A DNA stretch of 64,000 nucleotides from Gaeumannomyces sp. JS-464 (GCA_002197995.1 NGZR01000001.1:6448001-6512000); one strand, 5' to 3'; shown: positions 21,410-32,755, counted from the first letter of the stretch. Made by a program: numbers and translations. The notes: generated by a model from the letters alone, not told the origin.

Positions 21410-22553
21410 ATGCCCCGGTCGCTTGACATCCAGCTTCGAAACGAGTCGGATTCCGGTGATATTTTCGCTTATATCACCGGGCTTGCGCTGCAAAAGAACT
21501 CGGCTAGGGTCCTTCTCAAGTCGGATGGCAGAGGGCTGTACTACCCCGAGAACCCACCCAAGATTCTAAGTCCGCTGGCGGAAGACTGTGCCATCCCTCT
21601 GGGACCGCCGGGAAATGTGGTGACTGTTCACATACCCCAAATGGCCGGCGGGCGCATCTGGCTCAGCCGTGGTGGGAAGCTCAAGTTCCTCCTGAATCCC
21701 AGCCCAGCCGGCGCGGCCCTAGTCGAGCCATCGGTGCTGAATCCCCTCAGATCCGAACGCGAATATCGACTTTGCATTCGCCGAGTTCACCCTCAACAAC
21801 GACCAACTGTTCGCCAACATCAGCTACGTCGATTTTGTGCCCCGGCTGCCCATCGCGTTGGCGCTCGAGGAGCCTGGCGGCGGTCTCCAGCAGGTGTCAG
21901 GCATGGCTAGCGATGGGCTTGAGCATGTTTGCGCGAAACTGCGTGCCCAGGCAGAAAAGGACAAGATGCCGTGGGACAAACTGATAGTGCAAAAGAAAGG
22001 GCAGCCGCCCGCTCCGTGCCTTGAGTCCGACGCACGGAAGGGGGTGGGCGCCAGGTTTGACGGCTACTTTGAGCCCCTCGTGGAGGAAGTGTGGCGGAAG
22101 TACCACTGCAACCATGGCGGATGCAGCCTGAAGGTCGACACACAGGCGGCGCCCGGGGTGCTTCCCGGCGCCATCGGGGAGACCAACGAGCTGGTCATCG
22201 GAGGCGAGAAATTCGGGAAGCCGACAACGGCCGACATCCTGGGGTGCAACAGCGGGCCGTTTGCCACGGGACCGTCGGCCAAGCGCAACGCCATCATCCC
22301 ACGCCTTGCTGCCGCTTTCTCGCGCGGCTCCATCATCGACGCCGAAGAGCATCCATCCCACCCGTCCACCTTCTATCAGCAAGGCCCGGCCAACCACTAC
22401 TCCAGGATCGTGCACGAAGTAACGCTGGACGGCAAAGGGTACGGCTTTGCATACGACGATGTCCAGCCCAGCGGCGGGGACGATCAGTCTGGTAAAGTGA
22501 ATGCGGGCAACCCTGAATCCTTCATTGTCAGTGTTGGCGGGTTTGCAACATAG
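21410..22553 (+). CDS. Glycoside hydrolase family 64 beta-1,3-glucanase (frame break)
   Basis: About 380 residues. The thaumatin-like half (VTVHIPQMAGGRIWLSRGGK) and the motif FAFAEFTLNNDQLFANISYV with YVDFVPRLPIALALE are hallmarks of GH64 laminaripentaose-producing type beta-1,3-glucanases; the end GYGFAYDDVQPSGGDD is also family-typical. One extra C in the CCCC run at 21743-21746 breaks the frame; without it the conserved NPSDPNANIDFAFAEF is continuous. The ATG at 21410 starts almost directly in the domain and no signal peptide precedes it, although substrates (fungal wall or callose-type glucans) are outside the cell. Either an upstream exon is missed or the enzyme acts inside the cell or after lysis. 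Single exon as read. Confidence 0.85.
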
Positions 22554-23831
22554 CGCGAAGGCATTGATGGGACGTCGGCTGGCGATGGCCTGCGGGAGAT
22601 CCGGCGTCTTGTGCTCGTGTCAAATAGAGCGAAGCTTTCGCGCACCAAAGAAGCGGGATGGCGGTCAGGGCAGTGCAGTGTCAGAGACCTGAGCCAAAAA
22701 AAAAAAAAAAAAAAAAAAAAAACAATCTCTCGCAGGCTAGGGGCTGCCTTTGTGCAGCATAATGCGCAATAAGATACGTGCCTAAAGCGCTCGCTCCAAA
22801 GTGTCGGGCTGGCTGGATCACGTCGTGGATGATTGCCTGAAAGATGGGACAAAGGCTACCGGCGGCGCAAGAGGGGGAGGAAGCAAGTTGACCATGGTCC
22901 AAGATGCCGTCTGTTTTGGCCGCAAGGGTGCCGTTTGCACCCTCTATTGAAACCAGGACAAGCGGAGGCGCGCGTGTTCCAGGGAGGGAGACGTGCGGCC
23001 TATGAGCAGGAGGAAAAGTGCCTGGAGGACAGTATCTGTCGGCCTCAAGGTCGAGAGACGGGTAGCTGGTACGTGAAAGTCACCTAAAAGGAGATACCTC
23101 CAGCACGTTGGCGGCATCAATCGTCTGGTCTTAGAACTCGGGATGAAATCCGGGCAGGAGCTTTGGTCTCTAGCACCTTCCCGTCCATCAGACGGCCTGC
23201 TGTTGGGACAAGCGCTGGCACTGGTGGGGCGGCACCTCCCTAATGGGATGGACAATGCAGGCCGCCAGACTTGAGCCAGCGTGCACGGGCTGGCCGCCAA
23301 CCCAATTGATCGCCTTCCATCACGGTCGCGGCAGGGGTCTGGCTCTAGTGGCGGCGCTGGAACAATCCAGTCAAAGCCCACTGCGCCAGTTGCTGGCGGG
23401 CGGGGGTTGACGGTGGCCGACCGCCAACACATAATTTTTCAACGCATTGAATCGATCGCATTGCCACGAGCCCTTCTCCCACCCAACGCAACAAACGCCT
23501 CAAAGAATTGCGTGCCCGCCTCAGGTCTCGTCCCTCCATATATCACACCCGCGTCTACCATCCAGCCACCGCCGCACCGTTGTTTGCAGCACGCCCGTCT
23601 CCAGCCTGTTCCGCCGCGCCCCTTGGCCCGCCTCTGACCGCCAGTTGTTGCCAGTGGCCGTGACCTGACGCCGCGACAACCCCACACCCCCGGAGCCCGA
23701 CTGCAACGGCCATCTCCAGGTTTTCCCCGCGGGTGGGCGATGGTGCTCGCCCGAACCCTTCCATCACCGGAGAACGGGCGCACGAACACAGACTGCCGGC
23801 GTAGGACGACTGCCGCCACGACCTGCCCACG
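22554..23831. other. Intergenic with A27 tract and PAC1 leader
   Basis: About 1.3 kb between the glucanase and PAC1. It contains a run of 27 A at 22696-22722. The last part is probably the PAC1 promoter and 5' leader. No further gene supported. Confidence 0.4.
22696..22722. repeat. Poly-A tract, 27 bases
   Basis: Uninterrupted run of 27 A, the same length as the tract at 10045-10071, here flanked by ACCTGAGCC and CAATCTCTCG. The flanks of the two tracts are not alike. Confidence 0.9.
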
Positions 23832-25407
23832 ATGGCCTCCATCCTGACCCCTCGGCAGGCCGACGAGTTGTGAGTTGCGGGCCCCCTCACACGCTTGCCC
23901 TGCCCTGCGCGCGAGTCGCCAGTTGAGGCCCGTCCCTAACAGCCGCGTCCACCGCCGCATCGCAGGCACAAGGCCATCGTAGCATACCTATCGGCGAACA
24001 ACCTGTCCAACACATCGAATGCGCTCCGTGCAGAGCTCAACCTCCCCGAGGAGGTCTTCGACGCCGCCACGCAGAAGAAGTACGAGGGCCTGATCGAGAA
24101 GAAATGGACGAGCGTTGTCCGCCTGCAGAAAAAGGCATGTGGTGCCACCTTTACACATATCCCCCTTCTCCAACAAGGCGTTCTGCTATCGACGGCCCTG
24201 GACTGACTGATCTTTCGCCGCGTAGATCATGGACCTCGAGTCCCGGAATAGCGCTCTACAGAGCGAGCTCGACAACGCGACGCCCCTCTCCCTGGCCAAG
24301 AGGAACCAGGACCCAACATCATGGCTCCCCGCCCCGAGGCCGCGCTACTCATTGGAGTCACACCAAAACACCATCAACTGTATCGCGTTCCACCCCGTTT
24401 ACTCCTCCATCGCATCCGGTTCCGACGACTGCACGATCAAGATATGGGACTGGGAGCTGGGCGAGCTTGAGCGGACCATCAAGGGCCACACCAGGCCAGT
24501 TCTAGACGTCGATTTTGGTGGCCCCAGGGGTGGTATTCTGTTAGCGTCGTGCAGCTCCGACCTGAGCATCAAGCTCTGGGACCCGTCCAACGATTACAAA
24601 AACATCCGCACACTGCCGGGGCACGACCACAGTGTCAGCGCCATCCGCTTCATGCCGTCGGGTGCCGCCGGGATGTCGGGCAACCTGCTGGTGAGTGCAA
24701 GCAGAGACATGGACGCTCAAGATATGGGATGTCACGCCGGCTTCTGCCTCAAGACGATACGCGGCCACACAGCATGGATCCGCGACGTCTGCCCCTCGTT
24801 CGACGGCCGTTACCTTCTCTCCACGGGCGACGATTCGACGTTGCGCCTATGGGACATATCAGTCTCGAACCCAGAGAACAAGCTCACAATGGTGGGGCAC
24901 GACCACTATGTCGAATGCTGTGCCTTGGCACCGCCAAGCGCATACCCATACCTTTCCCGCCTGGCTGGTTTGAAAAAGCCGCCCCCGGCCAGCAATGCGG
25001 CCGAGTTCATGGCGAGTGGCTCTCGAGACAAGACCATCAAGATCTGGGACTCGCGTGGGACGTGCCTCAAGACACTGATCGGCCACGACAACTGGGTTCG
25101 CGCTCTCGTCTTCCATCCCGGCGGCAAATACCTTTTCTCCGTCTCAGACGACAAGTCGCTGCGCTGCTGGGATCTCGATCAGGACGGCAAGTGTGTCAAG
25201 ACAATCGGCGGCGACGTGCACGAGCGGTTCGTCACATGTTTGAGGTGGGCTCCCGGCGTCGTCACGGACGCACCCGCGAAAGATGGAGATGCAGGCCAGT
25301 CGAACGGGACCCCGCGTAAAAAGGCAGAGGCTGCTCCAGAGGTGCGCATCCGGTGCGTCGTTGCCACAGGAAGCGTGGATATGAAGCTGCGCATCTTTGC
25401 GAACTGA
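23832..25407 (+). CDS. pac1: Nuclear distribution protein PAC1/LIS1 (dynein regulator; compensating frame breaks)
   Basis: WD40 protein that binds dynein and is needed for nuclear migration along microtubules (PAC1, NudF, LIS1). Exons 23832-23869, 23966-24134 and 24226-25407. Intron 1 is GT-AG; intron 2 starts with GC (AAG|GCATGT...GTAG), a GC-AG intron, and its removal gives [13 protein letters not shown] exactly as in relatives. N-terminal LisH motif ([20 protein letters not shown]), coiled coil, then seven WD repeats from about residue 105 ([57 protein letters not shown]). In repeat 3 an extra G at 24711-24712 and a missing base near 24736 cancel each other; restoring both turns an unusual DAQDMG stretch into the standard TLKIWDV. 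About 462 residues, the usual length. Confidence 0.93.
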
Positions 25408-25933
25408 GTCTCCTCGCAAACTCGGGCCGAAGCCTACACTTTTCGGAGGCGCCATGCGTACTATGGAGTCAATCGGCCGAGCGACGATCCCGATGGCTTG
25501 CTAGACTCTCCGGCGCTCGCCCAGGCCTCACGTCGCGGGGCCTTTGGCGGGACTGGTGGGGGAGGATGATGCTGTCGGAGTTGGCAGCGCAGACAAGACG
25601 AGGCTTGCGTGGGGAATAACCCTGACATAAAACGGCTTGGAGTGTGTTCAGGTCCCGATCCTGTCTGGGGCTTCGGTTTTAGGACGCCTTCGTTGGCCCA
25701 CTCGACTGGTCTGGAGCCAGGAGGGATTCTGCTGAGCTGTGCTGGGCAGGACTGAAGAATTCCGTGGCACTTTGGAAGGCATCTGCGCGGTGAAAGCAAG
25801 CTTTTGCTATGCTCCTGGACACTGGCTGGTTTGTCCATCACTCGAGGTGATTCATGATTACATGACAGAATCAGATAGATACCCGATACTCAAAAAGATG
25901 TGCTGATGTCATGCCGTGTGTCCTGCCACGCTC
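25408..25933. other. Intergenic between convergent genes
   Basis: About 525 bases between the 3' ends of PAC1 and the dehydratase; no gene recognised. Confidence 0.4.
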
Positions 25934-27401
25934 TCATTCAGTGTTGTGATACCCGGCAGCAGTTAGGAAATCGAAGTCGGCTCCAAACTGGACCTGGTTT
26001 ACGCTCCTCAGATAAAGTCCCCTGTATCCCCTGACCGGGGTCTTGGCAGCCCCTTGAGCCCTTTGTGCGGTCTTGAGCGCCTCGGACCTGGGATGCACCC
26101 GCTCCTGGATTTCGCTCTCGGGGACCTCGAGACGGAGCAGCCGCTGCTCCGCGTCACAGCATATAATGTCGCCGTCACGAACGACGCCGAGCACGCTCTC
26201 GGGCAGCGCCGCCTCGGGCGAGACGTGCAGGACGACGCACCCTCCGGCCGTCCCGCTCATGCGGCCGTCGCTGATGCGCAGCATGTCGGCGACGCCGCGG
26301 GCCGCCAGCCTGCGCGGGATCGGGATCAGGCCCGCCTCGGGCATGCCCGGGTTCCCGACGGGGCCGATGCCCTGCAGCACCAGGACGCTGTCGGGGCCGA
26401 TCTCGACCGAGGCGTCGTCGTCGAGGCGCAGCAGCGGGCGGAGCTGGCGGAGCAGCGCCAGCATGCCGGCGGCGGCGTGGAAATCGGTCAGGTAGTTATC
26501 GTCGCTGGGCTTGAGGTCGACGAGCAGCGGGGTGGCGCGGCCGACGTCGTCGACCGTCTGCAGCGTGATGGCGGCGGCGTCCTGGAGGCCCGGGTGGCGG
26601 TTCGCGATGGCGAGGAGGTGCACAACGGCATTGGTGGAGCCGCCCATGGCCTGCAGCGCGACGAGGGCGTTGTGGAACGAGTCGGCCGTCAGCAGCTCCT
26701 GCGGCGTCCGGCCGGCGGCCGCCAGGGCCACGGCGGCCCGGCCCGTCTCGGCGATGCGCAGGCGGGCCGACGACACGGCCGGGGCGGTGGCGCCGTTCAG
26801 GGGCATCAGGCCCAGGGCCGCGGTCACGCAGGCCGTGGTGCTGGCGGTGCCCATGACGCCGCAGGTTCCTCCCTAGTTCGGGTCGCGAGGGTCGTCGCAA
26901 GAGATGGCCCCTGTGGCTCCCCGGCATCATGGGGCCCGTGACCAAGGGTATAACAGGCTTGTTGGCCGAGAGAGCGCCCATGATTTGGGCAGGCACGGTC
27001 TTGTCGCAGCCGCCGATGGCGACGCAGGCGTCGACGGGCCGGCACCTGACCATCTCCTCGGTGTCCATGGACATGAGGTTGCGCAGGAACATGCTGGTGG
27101 GCGACGCGAAGCTCTCGTGGACGCTGATGGTGAGGAACTCGACAGCCAGGCCGCCGCTCAGGCGGACGCCGCGCTTGACGGCCTCGACCAACTGCGGCAC
27201 GTTGGCGTAGCGCGGGCTGAAGGCCGAGTAGGTGTTGATGACGCCGACGATGGGCCGCGCGAGCGCGTCGTCGCTGTAGCCGAGCGCCTTGATGAAGGCC
27301 TTGCGAAGGAACAGGGCGAAGTGCGGGTCCCCGTAGCCCGGGAGGCCCTGCCGCAGGCCCCGGTTGGCGGTGATGGGCCGCGAGAGGTCGTAGTCGGCCA
27401 T
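25934..27401 (-). pseudogene. IlvD/Edd-family (sugar-acid type) dehydratase, internally deleted and frame-broken
   Basis: Homologous to Fe-S dehydratases of the dihydroxy-acid / aldonic-acid group. N-terminal half from ATG 27401: SRPIVGVINTYS-like start, SFASPTSMFLRNLMSMDTEE and VAIGGCDKTVPAQIMGALSA; C-terminal half: GTCGVMGTASTTACV, GGSTNAVVHLLAIANRH, VLVLQGIGPVGNPGMPEAGL, SDGRMSGTAGG. MDTEEM and GGCDKT spacing favours sugar-acid over branched-chain dehydratases. Three defects: after GPMMPGSHRG (near 26908) the frame shifts by one base and the continuing frame has a TAG (about 26875) just before GGTCGVMG, with some 30 family residues absent; a block of roughly 90 residues normally lying before the VLVLQG motif is absent near 26415; and the first Fe-S cysteine position (family NTWSxxxPC) reads NTYSAFSPR. 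Activity is doubtful. Either decayed or collapsed in assembly. Divergent from the Ldh2-type gene. Confidence 0.7.
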
Positions 27402-28003
27402 GGGGGTGAGATCGTTTGCCTCGGCCGGCCGCTCTTACTGGGACCGGCGAGGAGTCGGCATTGCCCGCTGTGTTGGACATGGTATTATGCGGCCATGAAA
27501 GTGGTAGGTTGCTGCTTGGTTTGACACCCGCCTACACAAAATGGCACACACAGAGACACCAGGAAAGGAGCTCGATCAAGTGCACAGCGGATGAGTGAAA
27601 CCATAGGAGGATCTAGGTGGCTACAAGAATCAATGATATTTATCTCGAACGTTGGCAAGCGTCAGAGTGGGCAGAACCGCAGCTGCACCCCCCACGCAAA
27701 GGCATCATGGTGCGGAGTAATTGCGATTAGGTTTGGTTCTGGTGGTGGCGGTCTCGGGAATAGAGGAGGCCATTTGCCACCTAGTACTTACGAGATCAAT
27801 CACAACGATTTTATCGCACCGAAAAAAGCACCCCGATGTCGGCACCCAGCTGCTCCAGCATAGAATCATATTTGACTTGTTGCATTGGCCTGCATTTACA
27901 TCGCCAATGACTCACCCGAAGCCTCCGAGCCTGTTCTGTGCTCGCGACCGTTAAAAACATTAATTGTCGACCTTCGTTGACACCCCCCCAACAAGCATTA
28001 AAA
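27402..28003. promoter_or_regulatory. Shared upstream region of divergent dehydratase and dehydrogenase genes
   Basis: About 600 bases between two divergent start codons, the arrangement typical of co-regulated fungal metabolic pairs. Another possible upstream ATG for the dehydratase lies at 27480 but leads out of frame. No gene inside. Confidence 0.4.
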
Positions 28004-29088
28004 ATGGCATCCGGGGCCCCAGAAGCCTCGAAAGACGCCAAGGTCTTCGTCAAGGCGCCGGACGCAGAGGCCTTCGTCAGGGATGTCCTCGAGCGGAAAG
28101 GCGTGTCTGGCCCGGACGCCGCCATCGTGGCCTCGTGCCTGGTGCAGGCGGACCTGCGCGGCGTGGACTCGCACGGCATCAACCGCATCCCCTCGTACGT
28201 CGCCCGCATCCGCCAGGGCGTGCTGGACCCGGCCGCGGTGCCGGAGCTGCGCCAGGTGACGCCGGCGGCGGCGCAGGTCGACGCGCGCAACGGCTTCGGC
28301 TTCGTGGCCGCGCACCGCGCCATGTCGGCCGCCGTCGACATGGCCCGCGTTTTCGGCCTCGGCATGGTTTCGGTTAAGCACTCGAACCACTTCGGCATGT
28401 CGGCCTGGTTGGTGCAGCAGGCCGCCGACGCCGGCATGATGAGCCTCGTCTTTACCAACTCGAGCCCGGCCCTGCCGGCCTGGGGCGGCCGCGAAAAGCT
28501 GATGGGCGTCAGCCCTATTGCGTGCGGCGCCCCGGGGGAGCCGCGCCCGTTCGTGCTCGACATGGCGCCCTCGGTCGCCGCCAGGGGCAAGATCTACAAG
28601 GCGAAGCGGCGCGGCGAGAAGATCCCGCTCGACTGGGCGCTCGACGCGCAGGGAACCGCACCGACGACCCTGCCGCAGCTCTCGACGGCGGCGTCATGCT
28701 CCCCATGGGTGGGCCCAAGGGGTCGGCGCTGGCAATCATGATGGACGTCTTCTCGGGTGTGCTGTCCGGCTCGGCCTTTGCTGGTCACGTTACCAACCCG
28801 TACGACCCATCCCGACCCGCCGACGTGGGCCATTTTATCGTGGCTATCAAGCCTGACCTGTTTATGAGCCTGGACGAGTTCAAGGGCAGGATGAAGTACC
28901 TGTACGAGCGGGTGGTTGGGTGCGAGAGGATGGCTGGCGTCGATCGCATTTACTTTCCCGGCGAGATTGAGCAGCTTACGATGGAGGAAAGGCTCAAAAC
29001 AGGCATCCCTTATGTTCAAGCCGAGATTGATGCCTTGAATATTGAGGCAGAGCTAGTAGGTGCAAAACGAATCATTGAAAGTACCTAG
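28004..29088 (+). CDS. Malate/L-lactate dehydrogenase family (Ldh2) oxidoreductase (frame break)
   Basis: About 361 residues of the NAD(P)-dependent Ldh_2 family (malate/sulfolactate/ureidoglycolate dehydrogenases, diketogulonate reductases), a fold unrelated to classical malate dehydrogenase. Visible signatures: VQADLRGVDSHGINRIPSYV with the active-site histidine region, GLGMVSVKHSNHFGMSAWLV, SLVFTNSSPALPAWGG, SPIACGAPG and MLPMGGPKGSALAIMMDVFS. One base is missing in GGGAACC at 28651-28655; restoring it links LDAQGN to RTDDPAAALDGG. No signal peptide. Its divergent partner is a sugar-acid type dehydratase and an MFS transporter follows 1.6 kb downstream, suggesting reduction or oxidation of a 2-keto/2-hydroxy acid from a sugar acid, but the substrate is not determined by sequence. 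Confidence 0.85.
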
Positions 29089-29258
29089 GTAGCCTGGTAG
29101 AAGAGATACAAGGTCTCAGTTACAAAAGAGAAGCTAGCAAGGACAAGCAAGAAATAATACACCAGAGCATAAAGGTGCTACATTCTCGGGGGTTGCAAAG
29201 TATGAAATAAAAAGGCTACAATAAGCATCCACGCCTGGTATAGCAAAAAGCAATCGCT

Positions 29259-29332
29259 TGATCCGACCCAGGATCGAACTGAGGACCTTGAGCGTGTTAA
29301 GCTCACGTGATAACCGACTACACCATCGGACC
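29259..29332 (-). tRNA. tRNA-Val (AAC)
   Basis: Minus strand, 74 bases, no intron. Acceptor GGTCCGA/TCGGATC, anticodon stem TGAGC/GCTCA with loop TTAACAC (anticodon AAC), T-arm CTCAGTTCGATCCTGGG, discriminator A. Confidence 0.92.
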
Positions 29333-30653
29333 TGTACGATTGTTGAATGCTGGGGACTTCTGTGGAGTTATAGCGGCCCCTGGTAAGTTGGCCGCGGGGT
29401 TAGCGTGGATAAAGCTTTGTCCGCTTCCTTCCCGCGGGAGCAAAACCCCAGCCTGGAAATTCAAAAAGTTGGGGTTGATTGGAGATTCGTGCGGGGCCCG
29501 AGTCATGGCGGAAATTTTTTCAATCGACGGGTTAGCGCGCCAAGCGCGCCAAGCGACACGCCAAGAACGCCTTCATCAAAACGCAATGGGGAAGAAGGAG
29601 GGGAAAAGTGAGGAAAACGACATTGTTCTCCACTGTTCAGGCCACGCCGCCACCTCGTGGTAGCGTTGTCGGTCTGGCCCTTTCGGCATGAAGATGGGGG
29701 AGGGGGAGGCACATACCTCTCGCCGCCGTCGTCGCCCAACCAGAGTCGGTCCCGCGCGCCCAGGCTCGACGGCAGCCACCCTGCCTAGCCCCCGACATGG
29801 CCAGAACCCCTCGGCCATCTTTCCGAGGTCTCCCGCCAGGCTCGGCAAAGCAAGAAGCAGTGCCACGCGGGTTGGCGCTTGAGCTTGGTCTGCACCAAGC
29901 TCGCTGGGCTCGGGAGATGCGCCTTAGCGTCGCGGCGCCTCGGCTCGGCCAACATCGTGTCTGGATATTGAGTCTCTCACGCTTATAAGGCTTTTTTTCA
30001 TAGCCGTTAATCGCGAGTTTCCTCGAGTGTTTTTTGTCAGAACAACTAAAACCCCAGAGTGACACTCGTACCCACTACATCAACTCCATCATCTTACATG
30101 CCCTGGAATGCGGAGGCCGGAGACCCCATGCGGGGATCTGGTAAACCGTGCAGTATATCGGAAGACTCCGGGAAGCAGGACTCCCGAGACGTCCAATCAT
30201 GGCGGCACGGCAAGGGAGACGGCGGCAAAATGACCAACGGAATGGTTCGGCTGCGGGGTGCTCGCCGGCCTTCTGTCTCCTCGGAGTAATCCCTATCATA
30301 ACGACCCACGGCAAAGCCGGGTCCAACCACTCGCATCCTTGTTTTCTTTCGGCTCTTCGTTCTTGGAAGTCTCCAGTGTAGATGGGGACCCAGCCGACTG
30401 ATACGATGGTTTGTTCACCGTAGACCCATCGCTCGTGGGTTGGTGGACCTTCGTGGGGGTCGGCGGTGATGGCCTGGGTCATTATTTAAGGGGCCTGGCC
30501 GACTGTCCCTACCCAAGGCCTTTTTTTCCCTCCCCTCTGCTTAGGCGGTCCTTTCGTGACCGGTGTCCCTTGCCTTTTTTTTCGGCCGTGGTCTCGTTCC
30601 CATCTTGTAAAGCCACCGCGAGCACGCAGACCTCCTCAGCTTCACCAGTCACC
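29333..30653. other. Intergenic, promoter region of transporter
   Basis: About 1.3 kb. It contains tandem GCGCCAA units near 29538-29560, a perfect inverted repeat at 29881-29902 and T-rich sequence close to the transporter start. No gene supported. Confidence 0.45.
29881..29902. repeat. Perfect inverted repeat, 9-base arms
   Basis: GAGCTTGGT and ACCAAGCTC separated by CTGC, about 750 bases upstream of the transporter start. It could form a hairpin or be a dyad site for a dimeric regulator; no family of binding proteins is recognised from the sequence. Confidence 0.8.
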
Positions 30654-32755
30654 ATGGCGGGACCGGCCAAGAAGCCCGTCAACGTCTTCAGGCTCAAGAA
30701 CCTGGACGAGCCTAAAGAGATCTTCAACTGGAGACTCTGGTTCGCAGTCTTTTGCTTCGGGCTCCTTGGAGCTGCCAGAGGTGTAGACGAGGGACTTATC
30801 AGCGGCGCGTTCAACTCCAACGATTTCCAAAAGACCATCAACTTCGATTCGTATACCAAGGATGAGAAGACCAACATCAAGGGCAATGTGTCGGCCATGG
30901 TCCAGATTGGCTGCGTTGGAGGCTCACTGATGTACGTGCACCCGACTCTGTCCTGCCTCCCTTATCCTCTCCATACGTCACAGCCGCTTCCACCTCTCAT
31001 AGCGGCAGCTGCTAACATGCCCTGTTCCCGGCCTGCCAGTGCATTTTTGGTCTGCGATCGTATCGGAGAGAATCTGGGCCACCAGACAACTCTGCCTCCT
31101 CTGGATCCTCGGCATCGTCATCTTCATGGCCGCCAACGGAAACCTGGGCATGATCTATGCTGGCCGCTTCATTGCTGGTCTCGGGGTGGGTATGACGCCT
31201 GTTGTAGGGCCTGTTTACATTGCAGAGATCGCCCCCGCGAGCGTCAGGGGCCTGTGTACCTGCTGGTTCACCGGATCCGTTTACATCGGCATCGTGCTTG
31301 CTTATTTCACAAACTACGGGTTCGTCAACCCCAACCTCAGCCTCAATCCCAACCCTCCCCTGCCCGATGTGTTGCCGACCCCTGTGTCGCCTCAGCTTGG
31401 GTCAACCATATCTGACTCTTGCCGTGTTCTGCAGTTGCCAAATCAACATCGGTGACACCACGCATGCGAGGTGGCTCGTGCCCACCAGCCTGCACCTCAT
31501 GTTTGCCGGCATCATCTTCATCCTGTCCTTCTTCCAGCTCGAGTCTCCTCGCTTCCTGATTAAGAGAGGCAAGGTTGAGGAGGCCACAAAAACGATGGCG
31601 GCACTCCGGAACATGTCGGTGGATAGCGACTATGTCGTGCGCGAGATACACGCCATCCGGGTTTCCTACGAGGAAGAGCTCGAAGCTACCAAGGGAGCCA
31701 CCTGGGTCGGGATCCTGAAGGAGATGATCTTTATCCCCAGCAACCTCTACCGTCTCTACCTGACCAGCTGCGTGCAGTTTTTGTCACAGTGGTCTGGTGC
31801 CGGATCCATCACCCTCTATGCTCCCGATCTTTTCCTTCTGCTCGGTAAGCCTCGAGTCCAGTCAGACGATGTTGCAGCGAGGTTTCTCTCGATTTGGCCT
31901 AGTACTAATATCCTCATCTTTCAGGCATTTCGGGCCAGAATGAGTCGCTGCTCATTACGGCCGTGTTTGGAATCGTAAAGCTCGTCGCGGCTGTCATCTG
32001 CGCCCTGTTCCTGGTCGACGTTATTGGGCGCAAGCGGGCCCTCCTTATTGGCATTACCCTCCAAGCCATCTCCATGGTCTACGTGGCCGGTTTCCTTACC
32101 GCCGTTCCCGAGATGGGTATTGTGTCGAACTACAAGCTGGACGCCCACGAAATTGGGCCCAGCAAGGGCGCCCATTGCCATGATTTACGTTAGCGGCTTT
32201 GGCTGGGCTTTGGGTTGGAACTCTATGCAGTATCTCCTTACTGCCGAGCTTTTCCCTCTGCGTATCAGGGCCCTGGCCACATCCTTCGCCATGATGGTAC
32301 GTACACACTAAATCACGTCTTCCTTGCTCGTACCTACTGCCTTTTGGCGGGCGCCGGCGGCACACGGCTTCAAAGACAGACGGGGCTAACAAATTGCTCG
32401 CGCTTCTTTCCCTTTGCAGCTTCACTTCGTCAACCAGTTCGGTAACGCTCGCGCCGTTCCCAACATGCTCCTGTCGGCTGAAGACGGCGGCATTTCGCCC
32501 AAGGGGACCTTCTGGTCGTTTGCAATCATCACCGTTCTCGGAGGTATCTGGGTGCTGGTGTCGGTACCCGAGACCAGCGGGCGCTCGCTCGAAAGCATGG
32601 ACAGACTGTTTGAGATGCCTTGGTACAAGATCGGCCTTTACGGCAACGCCGACGCCGAAGCCCGCGACGCCCAGGTCCAGCAGAAGGAGGAGGCTGCCGG
32701 ATTCGAGGCCGAGCAAAGGGTTGAGACGATCGGGGACGGCACCAAGAAGGTCTAG
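30654..32755 (+). CDS. MFS sugar/quinate-type transporter (two frame breaks)
   Basis: Twelve-helix major facilitator of the fungal sugar porter family, about 557 residues. Exons 30654-30931, 31040-31319, 31435-31844, 31925-32296 and 32420-32755, all with GT-AG introns of 80-123 bases. Family marks: FCFGLLGAARGVDEGLISG in helix 1, RIWATRQLCLLWILGIVI after helix 2, YAGRFIAGLGVGMTPVVGPV, the sugar-porter PETSGRSLE-type end (VSVPETSGRSLESMDRLFEM) and ELFPLRIRALATSFA. One extra base at about 31068 (IGRIWATR restored) and one extra C at 32171-32173 (KGAIAMIYVS restored). Located at the plasma membrane by family. The substrate could be a hexose, quinate or a sugar acid; position beside a sugar-acid type dehydratase and an Ldh2 enzyme supports the last, as inference. 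Confidence 0.88.
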
